NCBI GenBank assembly: GCA_965603515.1
Contig: CBFDDH010000013.1
Coordinates: forward strand, 1 to 60,556
Source of the DNA: JAUVZL01 sp965603515
GTDB taxonomy: Bacteria; Hydrothermota; Tepidihabitantia; SM23-42
Length of the DNA stretch: 60,556 nucleotides
Reading direction: 5' to 3'
Under the pieces are notes generated by a model. The model was not told the DNA's origin. It saw only the letters and a list, made by a program, of their open reading frames with translations, and ran no database searches. Positions within the stretch are counted from its first letter, which is position 1; each line of letters begins with the position of its first letter. Below, one piece after another: positions 52,100-59,047 of this stretch. The position numbers were made by a program, and so were the translations under genes.

Positions 52100-52997
52100 G
52101 TGCCCACCCGATCATTTTTTTTATATTGTCAGGATTCGTTTCAATCGGCACATCGCAGGAAGTCGACAAAATAAGGTGAGGTTCCTGTAATGCTCTTTCC
52201 ATTTCTGCTTTCATATCAGCCGGGGAACCGTGCAATATCGAGGACGTTGATACGCCACCCATTTTCAGGGTTGTTGATCTTATGGTTATGTCTTCAATAC
52301 TAAGAATATCGGTTCCAAGTGTATCAAGTATGGGGATGAGTGGTGCTGTGTCGCCGCAGATGTGTATGCCTGACAAAGCACCTTTTTTCCTTATCATGGA
52401 AACGAGTATTTTGAGAGGTTCATAAGCAAAATCTCTAAAGACTATTGGTGATATCACTGTTGCTGAGGCGACCGGGTCACCGATGAATATATTCGCACCT
52501 ACTTCAAGTAACCGTTCAAGATACTTGGTTTGAAAATCAAGAGCTTGTTCGATGATCGCCTTTGCATGCGTTGGATCCTTGAGGACCATCTTAAGAAAAT
52601 CTTGCATCCCAGTAAGAAAAGAAGCTAGTGTGAAAGGACCCTTGATCGATACAAAAAGCGGAACTTTAATTTTCTCCATAAGAATTCGCGCCGCCTTGAT
52701 GATTTCGTCAGTTCTGTCAAACCCTTGTGTTGACCTGGGACCGAGTAATGTGGCGTAGGGCGAAAAGCGAACTGGACAGCCGAGAGCTTGTGCTTCAACA
52801 TATGCATCCAAAAAGAGAAGGACCATATCGTATTGATAGCGATTATAACCGTGCAAGAGGACTTGTGCGATTTTTTCACCATCAATCGCGACATCAGAGA
52901 ATTTCACGTTCGCTATATGTGCACAGTGATCAACACAGACAATTGGGAAGATCGCAAAATGACTGTCTTTGTTAATAACGGAGGCTATTCTATCCAA
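52080..52997 (-). CDS. MtaA/uroporphyrinogen-decarboxylase-like methyltransferase, copy 2
   Basis: Same family as the protein at 47.2 kb but clearly diverged. Zinc-ligand pattern 'GIHICGDTAPLI' and 'STSCDVPIETN' is kept; 'FIGDPVASATVISPIVF' matches 'LVDPLASSSVISPQAY' of the other copy. 305 residues. TTG start overlapping the corrinoid protein by eight bases, so it probably works directly on that protein. Two copies in one operon suggest that one delivers and the other removes the methyl group. Confidence 0.87.
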   Translation of the reverse strand: MDRIASVINKDSHFAIFPIVCVDHCAHIANVKFSDVAIDGEKIAQVLLHGYNRYQYDMVLLFLDAYVEAQALGCPVRFSPYATLLGPRSTQGFDRTDEIIKAARILMEKIKVPLFVSIKGPFTLASFLTGMQDFLKMVLKDPTHAKAIIEQALDFQTKYLERLLEVGANIFIGDPVASATVISPIVFRDFAYEPLKILVSMIRKKGALSGIHICGDTAPLIPILDTLGTDILSIEDITIRSTTLKMGGVSTSSILHGSPADMKAEMERALQEPHLILSTSCDVPIETNPDNIKKMIGWAREYTDN

Positions 52998-53622
52998 TGG
53001 TGAGCTTGTTGATGAGTTTTACTGCTTGCGTAGCGTCCTTTGCATAGCCGTCAGCGCCGATTCTGTTGGCGAATTCCTCGTTTACTGGAGCGCCACCGAC
53101 AATGACTTTTATGTTCCTACGCATCTTTCTCTTTATGAGTTCTTTAATGACCTCTTCCATATGAACCAGTGTTGTGGTCATTAGACTCGACATTGCGAGG
53201 ACCGCAGGTCTTTCTATGGTCACGGCTTTGATGAAGCGTTCAGTTGATACATCTTTACCAATGTCCATGATATCATATCCGGAAGCCTCGATAAGTACTT
53301 TTACGATATTCTTGCCTATATCATGGATATCGCCTTTGACAACACCGATGATAACCTTTGTTTTTTTCTCGGCCGGTTGTGATTTGATTAATGGTTTTAC
53401 GATATTGAATCCGGCATAGAAAGCTTCTGAGGCAAGGAGTACTTCTGGCACATAGTATTCCTTTCGGGTAAAGAGTTCACCTACTTCCTTCATGCCTGGA
53501 ATCAAACAGTTATTGAGGATATCCTGTGGAGCCAGTCCTTGTTTTAGCGCTGTTTTCACGAGTTGAGCGGTCTTCACGTCATCCATTTCGATGACAGCTT
53601 TTTTTATCTCATCGGGTTTCAA
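52990..53622 (-). CDS. Corrinoid (cobalamin-binding) methyl-carrier protein, MtaC/MtbC-like
   Basis: Methyl carrier between two methyltransferases. Helical cap domain (first ~85 residues, 'LAPQDILNNCLIPGMKEVG', 'YYVPEVLLASEAF') followed by the Rossmann B12 domain with the axial ligand in 'GDIHDIGKNIV' and 'GGAPVNEEFANRIGADGYA'. About 210 residues. I favour the TTG at 53622, which has GGGAG six bases upstream; an ATG at 53637 has none. A long hairpin lies in the gap upstream. Confidence 0.92.
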   Translation of the reverse strand: MKPDEIKKAVIEMDDVKTAQLVKTALKQGLAPQDILNNCLIPGMKEVGELFTRKEYYVPEVLLASEAFYAGFNIVKPLIKSQPAEKKTKVIIGVVKGDIHDIGKNIVKVLIEASGYDIMDIGKDVSTERFIKAVTIERPAVLAMSSLMTTTLVHMEEVIKELIKRKMRRNIKVIVGGAPVNEEFANRIGADGYAKDATQAVKLINKLTIG

Positions 53623-53665
53623 ATTTACTCCCTGCATTTGCAGCAATGATAATCGAATTGCATAG

Positions 53666-53737
53666 TCACATTATCCTCCCTCCTTTGCTCTCTGAAACGG
53701 CAGAGAACGGGAATAGAAGGAGGGAGGATAAATTGTG
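53666..53737 (-). promoter_or_regulatory. Long hairpin between methyltransferase and corrinoid genes
   Basis: TTATCCTCCCTCCTT (53671-53685) and AAGGAGGGAGGATAA (53717-53731) are perfect 15-base complements; TCACA/TGTGA flank them imperfectly and CTCTG/CAGAG pair inside. No T-run follows. It may protect or process the mRNA, attenuate transcription, or be a repeat. Confidence 0.75.
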
Positions 53738-53740
53738 ATT

Positions 53741-54535
53741 TTATTTCTGTGCAATAAAAAATCCACGTCCGACTTTGTGTTCGTTTGCTGCCTTACGCCA
53801 GATCGTCACAAGATTAGATGCGAAATCAAAGAGGTCCTGTCCGAAATTTTCCATTATTGTCGGTTTTAATTTGATGTGTACTGTATCGTAATATTCATCA
53901 AAGCACTTTGCATAAGCTTCTGTTTGATCCTGCGCATCGAGTATTTTGAATCCATTGTTTTTCAGCAATTCCTGATAACCCTGGAATGTTTCCATATATG
54001 GAAATGACATTGTGTCATAGAGGGGGCTGAGTTCTGCTTCAGTGATTTCACCTGTTATGATCCAGTCAGTGAAGCCTATTTTACCACCGGGTTTTAGTAC
54101 ACGGTATGCCTCTTTTATCAATTTGTCTTTGTCTGTGACATAACACCATGCTTCTTGAGCCCATACTATATCAAAGGATTCATCTTTGTACGGAAGGTCC
54201 ATTACATTACCTTCATGAAATTCAATCTTATCAGCAAGCCCTGCTTCTTTTGTTCTTGCGCGTGCCTTTTCTATCATGGTCTTTGTCATATCAACGCCCT
54301 TTACCGTGACACCATATTTTTTCACGATCTGGCGGGCAGGTGCACCGAGTGCACTACAGAGGTCGCACACGACCATACCTTTTTGAAGACCGAGTGCTTG
54401 TGCAAGAGCATCAGTTGTCTCAGTACCACCAGAGTGTATTTGTTCACTCATTACTGCTTCCCAGAGTAAACCACCAGGACCATCATAAACTTCCATTACC
54501 TCTTTTTCAGCATAGGTTTTTTTGTATTTTGTCAT
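53741..54535 (-). CDS. SAM-dependent methyltransferase with unusual motif I
   Basis: Class I methyltransferase of the Methyltransf_11 group. Motif I reads 'VVCDLCSALGAPARQIV' where relatives such as sarcosine/dimethylglycine methyltransferases have a GCGxGGPAR-like loop; 'EGNVMDLPYKDESFDIVW' and 'EAYRVLKPGGKIGFTDW' follow. 264 residues. The Met at 54535 has AAGGAGG upstream. Placed among corrinoid genes, it might regenerate or detoxify the substrate, or transfer a methyl group from SAM to prime the carrier. Substrate unknown. Confidence 0.85.
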   Translation of the reverse strand: MTKYKKTYAEKEVMEVYDGPGGLLWEAVMSEQIHSGGTETTDALAQALGLQKGMVVCDLCSALGAPARQIVKKYGVTVKGVDMTKTMIEKARARTKEAGLADKIEFHEGNVMDLPYKDESFDIVWAQEAWCYVTDKDKLIKEAYRVLKPGGKIGFTDWIITGEITEAELSPLYDTMSFPYMETFQGYQELLKNNGFKILDAQDQTEAYAKCFDEYYDTVHIKLKPTIMENFGQDLFDFASNLVTIWRKAANEHKVGRGFFIAQK

Positions 54536-54590
54536 ATTTCCTCCTTTTACCAATTATATATAGATATATAGCACAAATTGCAAATAGAAG

Positions 54591-54620
54591 TCGTGGTTTC
54601 TGCATTAGCAGATACCACGA
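54591..54620 (-). terminator. Hairpin after the ABC transporter genes
   Basis: TCGTGGT (54591-54597) pairs with ACCACGA (54614-54620), with TCTGC/GCAGA inside and loop ATTA. No T-run on the minus strand, so an attenuator or processing stem is as likely as a terminator. A possible separate promoter for the methyltransferase lies at about 54550-54585 (TTGCAA and TATA-rich). Confidence 0.5.
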
Positions 54621-54636
54621 TACCCCTGTCGATTCA

Positions 54637-54750
54637 TCAGAATTTCACTACGTACCAGACATCAAAGCCAATTTTCCACGGGAAATTACTAGCCCCCTGG
54701 CACACCATTTCAAGAGGATAGATATTGTGAATTTCAAGCTCATAAAACAC
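54637..54750 (-). CDS. Possible 37-residue peptide after the ABC ATPase
   Basis: GTG at 54748-54750, overlapping the ATPase stop, opens a short frame ending at a TGA pair. The product is rich in aromatic residues and ends 'GFDVWYVVKF'. It has only a weak GAG upstream and no recognised homologue. It could be a remnant of a larger gene or not translated. The rest of the 200-base gap has a hairpin only. Confidence 0.3.
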   Translation of the reverse strand: MFYELEIHNIYPLEMVCQGASNFPWKIGFDVWYVVKF

Positions 54751-55525
54751 CTCGTTGGTTATTCGTATTCATGATTAGGATCTTTTCCAGGATCTCTCGT
54801 ATCTTTATATGTATTTTCAAAAAACCCGGGGAACGACGGTCGCGTGGTCTTGGCAAATCAACCTTGATTTCGTGATCAATGCGACCAGGTCGATCACGCA
54901 TAATAAGTATCCGATTTGCCAGGAATATCGCTTCGTCGATATTATGTGTGACAAAAACCACGGTTTTTCTTTCCTTTTGCCAGACCGCTAAAAGTTCAGC
55001 TTGCAGACGATGTCTTGTCCTTTCATCAAGCGCCCCAAAGGGTTCGTCGAGCAATAACAGTTTAGGATTGTGTGCCAGAGCTCTTGCTATGGCTACTCTT
55101 TGTTGCATACCTCCTGATAGCTCATAAGGGAGTGCTTTTTCAAAACCCGCAAGACCTACAAGGTCGATGAACTTCCGTGCTTTCAGATAACGCGTTTTCT
55201 TTGGGATTTTTTTCATTTCTAGACTGAAACATACATTATCAATGACATTACGCCATGGAAAGAGCGAATACTGCTGGAATACAAGAGTCGTTTCACGGTT
55301 CAATCCTAAGACTGGTGTATTAGCAAGGGTGATATTACCCTCACTCGGTCGTTCAAGACCAGCGATGAGTCTAAGCAGGGTTGTTTTACCACACCCGGTA
55401 GGTCCGACAATACAGAGAAATTCGCCATCTTGACAATCAAAAGACAGGTCAGAAAGAGCATTCACTTCTTCTTTTCGTTCACCGAGAAAGGTTTTCCCGA
55501 TATTATTGCTTCTGAGAAATGACAT
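54740..55525 (-). CDS. ABC transporter ATPase (nitrate/sulfonate/taurine type)
   Basis: Energises import with the permease and binding protein upstream. Walker A 'GPTGCGKTTLL', signature 'LSGGMQQRVAIARAL', Walker B 'LLLLDEPFGALD' and H-loop 'VTHNIDEAIFL' are all intact. About 261 residues. AAGGAG lies before a doublet ATGATG at 55528-55523; I choose the second ATG for spacing. It overlaps the permease stop. Confidence 0.93.
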   Translation of the reverse strand: MSFLRSNNIGKTFLGERKEEVNALSDLSFDCQDGEFLCIVGPTGCGKTTLLRLIAGLERPSEGNITLANTPVLGLNRETTLVFQQYSLFPWRNVIDNVCFSLEMKKIPKKTRYLKARKFIDLVGLAGFEKALPYELSGGMQQRVAIARALAHNPKLLLLDEPFGALDERTRHRLQAELLAVWQKERKTVVFVTHNIDEAIFLANRILIMRDRPGRIDHEIKVDLPRPRDRRSPGFLKIHIKIREILEKILIMNTNNQRGVL

Positions 55526-56352
55526 CATCGCTCCTTTGCCTGCCATACTGATGTTCGGTCGGCAAGTACTTTCACCCCATAACTCAGGAGGGCGCCGACC
55601 GCACCGATCAGAATCATACTGGCGATGAGGATATCCATTTCTGCGAGTTCATATGAGAATATGATAAGATATCCGATGCCAGCATCACTGCCAGGCAGCA
55701 TTTCAGCGGCAATGATTACCATCCATGAAATGCCGAGACCTACTCTCAATCCAGTGAGGATTGATGGCAACGAAGATGGAAAAATCACTTTTTTGAACAG
55801 TTTTTTCTGATCTGCTCCGAGGAGTAAAGCGGATTCAATATAGAGATGTCTTACGGATTTGACACCGTGTACAGTATTCAGAAAAATCGGAAAGAATCCA
55901 CCGTAGAAAATTACGTACAGCATACCAAGCTGAATTTGACCAAAAATATTCGTGGTATAGTGTGCACCAAACATATCTGCAATAGTATAGGTTTTGAAGA
56001 TAGCCATAGCAAACGGGATCCAGGCAATAGGGCATAAAGGTCGTAATAATTCGATGACCGGGCTGAACAGCCTATGGAAAAGGAGATATCTACCGACCAA
56101 AAGCCCCAACGGGATCCCGATCACTGCTGCGAGGATAAATCCGAGAACAACCCTTGAAGCGCTTACGCATATGTGACGTACAAAGCTCCCTGTATTGAGA
56201 AGGTCGGCGAACGGATGCACCAGACGATTGACCACAGCATCGACTCTTGGTAAAAGAGCGGGGTTATTTGCCTGTATTGCAAAGAATTCCCATGTAGCGA
56301 GAATAATGATTGGAATGACGAGACCGAGTAAGATGGATCTTAAGATTCTAAT
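55525..56352 (-). CDS. ABC transporter permease, probable AUU start
   Basis: Inner-membrane component of the SsuC/TauC type. The EAA loop region 'LYIESALLLGADQKKLFKKVIFPSSLPSIL' (cited in part: 'ALLLGADQKKLF', 'IFPSSLPSILTGLRVGLG') is intact. The first canonical start in frame (GTG at 56235) would cut off the first helix. Upstream the frame encodes 39 more residues, 'ILLGLVIPIIILATWEFFA' among them, exactly the N-terminal helix of this family. The only plausible start there is ATT at 56350-56352, seven bases after GGAG and overlapping the preceding stop. 275 residues from that codon. Confidence 0.82.
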   Translation of the reverse strand: MRILRSILLGLVIPIIILATWEFFAIQANNPALLPRVDAVVNRLVHPFADLLNTGSFVRHICVSASRVVLGFILAAVIGIPLGLLVGRYLLFHRLFSPVIELLRPLCPIAWIPFAMAIFKTYTIADMFGAHYTTNIFGQIQLGMLYVIFYGGFFPIFLNTVHGVKSVRHLYIESALLLGADQKKLFKKVIFPSSLPSILTGLRVGLGISWMVIIAAEMLPGSDAGIGYLIIFSYELAEMDILIASMILIGAVGALLSYGVKVLADRTSVWQAKER

Positions 56353-57466
56353 ACCACTTCTCCAGTTTTAATTCCTTGGCGGCTTTGTTGAGCGCAGTGA
56401 AATCATATAGGATATTCTCTATTGCTTTACCGGTTTTTCCCTTTAGTTCTTCTTTTAATTTGCTGAGACGGTTCATCTCACTGACCCATGTTTCCATGTT
56501 CTTTTTCCAGTAGTCGGTCGGGTTTGTTGTGAATCCGGATGTGGGCAATGAAATCTTTTCGATTTCCAGTGTTGTCCCGATCCATTTAGAGGTAAGTTCA
56601 GCATGCCGTGCTGGATCTTCATTTGCATACTGTGTTGCGAGAATGATCAGCTTGATGAATTCCTTGATTGTCTCTTTTTTTGTTGCCATTGCCTCATCTG
56701 TAGCACCAATACAGCAACATGGGTGATCTTTCCAAATACCAGGTGGCAGTTCATTGAGATCCGCCACACACTTGCCAATTCCTTTATTTTCCGCAATCGC
56801 ACACCAAGGGTTGTTTGAAACATAACCATCTATTATTTTGTTCTGAAGTCCGGGAACCAGGTTCTTTTCTCCTTTCAAGAGTATCATTAAGATATCTTTT
56901 GTTCTGTCTGATTTGTTACTTGTATAGGTCAATCCTTCTTCTTCCAGCGCCCTTTCAAAGATAATTTTAGCTACTGCTACAGGATTCTTAAATCCTATTC
57001 GAATCGGTTTTTTCTCCTTTTTGACCCATACAACAAATTCATCCCATGATTCTACAGGGTTATCAGGTTGAAGGACAAGCATATCACCTTTGGTGTGGAG
57101 CGGTGCGATGATTTTCATAGGTGAACCTTTATCAGTGAAAAACGCGATCGCTGCTACACCGCCAAAGCCGACTTCAAAATGTCCTTGTGCCATGAGGGTT
57201 GGCATTTTAGAACCGCCGCCTGACAGGTATAGTTCAATGTCGGCGATCTTATGACCTTTTTTCATGAGTTCGTAGTGTTTCTTGTACTCAACCTCTTGCA
57301 GCCATACACCGGCATCTGCTTTTGTCCTTTCTGGCTCAAGAGCTGCTACATATAGAGCTGATTGGTGATCATGCCCTACATAACCGACTTTGAGTACCTG
57401 CATCTCTCGTTCTCCACAGGAGATGAGTAGTATGAAGATGAAGCACATTCCGATCAGTCTTTTCAT
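56348..57466 (-). CDS. ABC substrate-binding lipoprotein (NMT1/SsuA-like) with a CCC motif
   Basis: Lipobox 'LLISC' gives a mature protein from Cys17. The fold pattern is that of NrtA/SsuA/ThiY binding proteins: 'GYVGHDHQSALYVAAL', 'VGFGGVAAIAFF', 'VESWDEFVVWVK'. At residues 250-252, in the strand before 'TDEAMATKKETIKEFIKL', stand three consecutive Cys ('HPCCCIGA'). The yeast pyrimidine synthase Thi5 has a CCCFC motif at what seems the same place, but ordinary binding proteins do not. 372 residues. Overlaps the FTR-like gene by four bases. Ligand unknown; a metal, metalloid or thiol-reactive compound is possible. Confidence 0.88.
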   Translation of the reverse strand: MKRLIGMCFIFILLISCGEREMQVLKVGYVGHDHQSALYVAALEPERTKADAGVWLQEVEYKKHYELMKKGHKIADIELYLSGGGSKMPTLMAQGHFEVGFGGVAAIAFFTDKGSPMKIIAPLHTKGDMLVLQPDNPVESWDEFVVWVKKEKKPIRIGFKNPVAVAKIIFERALEEEGLTYTSNKSDRTKDILMILLKGEKNLVPGLQNKIIDGYVSNNPWCAIAENKGIGKCVADLNELPPGIWKDHPCCCIGATDEAMATKKETIKEFIKLIILATQYANEDPARHAELTSKWIGTTLEIEKISLPTSGFTTNPTDYWKKNMETWVSEMNRLSKLKEELKGKTGKAIENILYDFTALNKAAKELKLEKWY

Positions 57467-57771
57467 TTTACCTCCTTACTCTTTCTATGAAAGAGTTTGC
57501 AAAAACAATGTCCGTCTCTTGTTACTTCATCTTTGAGTTCAGAACACGGACATGAAATATCTTTGTCTGGATCGAGTGGGTGATTCTGTTTGCAGGGGCA
57601 ATAGTATTTACCGAATTCATTAAAGTTCATGGTCATTAGACCAACGACTTTTTTAAGTCGTTGGTCGTCATGATTTAGTATGACCCCCTGAGATTCAGCG
57701 ATTCTTTTTATTCTATCGAGATTCTTGTTGTACTTATCTGTTCCAATAACATTATCCCATGAATTGCTCAT
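57463..57771 (-). CDS. Ferredoxin:thioredoxin reductase catalytic-subunit-like protein
   Basis: 102 residues from the Met at 57771, which has AGGAGG eight bases upstream. The six Cys of the FTR beta chain are all present: Cys58-Pro-Cys60, Cys74-Pro-Cys76 and Cys89-Phe-Cys91 ('YYCPCK', 'SCPCSE', 'HCFCKLF'). In FTR these hold a [4Fe-4S] cluster next to a redox disulfide. First clear gene of the operon, coupled to the binding protein by ATGA. It may reduce a disulfide or substrate, or pass electrons to the enzymes downstream. No thioredoxin gene is adjacent. Confidence 0.92.
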   Translation of the reverse strand: MSNSWDNVIGTDKYNKNLDRIKRIAESQGVILNHDDQRLKKVVGLMTMNFNEFGKYYCPCKQNHPLDPDKDISCPCSELKDEVTRDGHCFCKLFHRKSKEVK

Positions 57772-57918
57772 TGTTATACCTCCTGTATAGTACCTCGTAT
57801 TTATTGTGATAATCCAGTGAATAACCCACAAATGAATTTTTACAAATATCTGCATTATTGCTTCTAGGGCATAAGGTTTTGTGATACATGAAACCAACTT
57901 GCTTCCATACGAAAGCCA

Positions 57919-58044
57919 TTACTTTTTACCTCTATCTTGTGATGTTAAGTAAGAATGTGTTATTTGGGTGTATTGATGGGTCGTGAAAAATGTGGGGGTT
58001 TCAATGCTGCAGTCTCGACCGAGCCTGCGATTCTTAACCCTCAT
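57919..58044 (-). CDS. Possible 41-residue leader peptide
   Basis: Between the promoter and the FTR-like gene, ATG at 58044 with AGGAG seven bases upstream opens a frame of 41 codons ending in TAA at 57919-57921. The product is basic at both ends and has one Cys. No homologue is recognised. It might be a leader that senses translation, or a decayed repeat. The rest of the 57772-58089 leader shows no riboswitch I can recognise; in particular I see no cobalamin riboswitch. Confidence 0.35.
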   Translation of the reverse strand: MRVKNRRLGRDCSIETPTFFTTHQYTQITHSYLTSQDRGKK

Positions 58045-58089
58045 TTCTTTTCTCCTGGTATAAACATACGAAAACAATACATTAAAATG

Positions 58090-58117
58090 ATTATATGTAT
58101 ATATAGATGTCTGTCAA
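58090..58117 (-). promoter_or_regulatory. Full-consensus promoter of the corrinoid cluster
   Basis: Minus strand TTGACA (58112-58117), 16-bp spacer, TATAAT (58090-58095). Transcription would start near 58083 and give a leader of about 310 bases. A perfect promoter just after an Rrf2 gene fits repression by that regulator, but I see no clear Rrf2 palindrome. Confidence 0.85.
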
Positions 58118-58152
58118 GTATTTTTTGCAGAGTGCAGACCGTTTTTTACTAC

Positions 58153-58557
58153 CTATTTCTTTACAATATCAATAAGGGTTTGACCGGCAAAAGTTTCTTC
58201 TATGCATTTTGCCAGTTTTGCCCAGAGCTTCCGCGTCGGACAGGTTCTTATTAAGGTACATACTTTCGGATTATCAAGACAGTCAACCGGAGCAAATGGT
58301 CCTTCCAGTATTTTATAGATATCAGTGATTTTTATTTTTCTCGGGTCTTTAATCAGGAAATAACCACCTTTTGATCCTCTGGTTGCACCGATCAAGCCTG
58401 CGGTACGCAATGTAATAACGATTTGCTCAAGGTATTTTTTAGAGATTTTTTCACAATCTGCAATGTTCTTGAGCAAAACCGGTCCTTTTTCATAACTTAC
58501 GGCTAAATCAACGAGAAGCCTTAATCCGTAGCGGAATCGTGATGATACTTTCATCAT
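58153..58557 (-). CDS. Rrf2 family transcriptional regulator with Fe-S-type cysteines
   Basis: Winged-helix DNA-binding N-terminal part ('YGLRLLVDLAVSY', 'KKYLEQIVITLRTAGLI', 'GSKGGYFL'). Cys93, Cys100 and Cys106 ('DCLDNPKVCTLIRTC') match the three cluster-binding cysteines of IscR-like Rrf2 proteins. 134 residues. It probably senses Fe-S status, redox or nitric oxide and controls the promoter 40 bases downstream. Confidence 0.9.
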   Translation of the reverse strand: MMKVSSRFRYGLRLLVDLAVSYEKGPVLLKNIADCEKISKKYLEQIVITLRTAGLIGATRGSKGGYFLIKDPRKIKITDIYKILEGPFAPVDCLDNPKVCTLIRTCPTRKLWAKLAKCIEETFAGQTLIDIVKK

Positions 58558-58590
58558 ATCCTTTCTATTTAAGTCCCAAACGACATGTAT

Positions 58591-58980
58591 TCAATTCCCC
58601 AAATATATTATTACTGTATCGACAGGGCCGCGAAGATCAGGAAACCAGACAGTATCAGGCCAAGTTTGATTGTCTACACTGTCTATGGATATAGTTACAC
58701 AAGTTGTTCCTTGAATTTTGGTAGTGCCATAACAGACACTGTCTATCTCAAAGTAACCAGGTAGAGTATCTTTGCTCTGAGTGATCACGCTTCGATCACG
58801 CAGTACCTTGACATCATATGGATCGATGTCTCTTATTTTTATCGTTAAATTGTTAATCCCGGTAGAATCGCTTGCTTTATAAGCCCAACCATACACATGA
58901 GATAAGAGGGGTTCCTCATCATCTGTGCAATTGATCCAGACAAATACGAAGAAGAACAGTATTATTATGATTTTTTTCAT
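58591..58980 (-). CDS. Small lipoprotein of unknown function
   Basis: Lipobox 'FVWINC' after a Lys-rich, hydrophobic start; 129 residues, the rest predicted mostly beta ('GWAYKASDSTGINNLTIKI'). This resembles a carboxypeptidase-regulatory or transthyretin-like beta module but is too short to be sure. It has a full-consensus promoter and precedes the Rrf2 gene by 33 bases, so both may be co-transcribed. Confidence 0.7.
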   Translation of the reverse strand: MKKIIIILFFFVFVWINCTDDEEPLLSHVYGWAYKASDSTGINNLTIKIRDIDPYDVKVLRDRSVITQSKDTLPGYFEIDSVCYGTTKIQGTTCVTISIDSVDNQTWPDTVWFPDLRGPVDTVIIYLGN

Positions 58981-58997
58981 ATTGATTTTCCCTATTT

Positions 58998-59041
58998 ATT
59001 ATATATATTACCCTTGTAATGTCAAGACATATATATATAAT
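58998..59041. promoter_or_regulatory. Overlapping divergent promoters
   Basis: Minus strand: TTGACA (59020-59025), 16-bp spacer, TATAAT (58998-59003) for the lipoprotein. Plus strand: TTGTAA (59014-59019), 16-bp spacer, TATAAT (59036-59041), six bases to the ATG at 59048. The two spacers overlap, so only one polymerase can bind at a time. Confidence 0.75.
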
Positions 59042-59047
59042 AAAAAT

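Noticed and set aside
55994..58560. Cobalamin riboswitch expected upstream of a corrinoid operon
   Set aside because: No B12-box-like sequence or matching fold was recognised in the leader or between genes.
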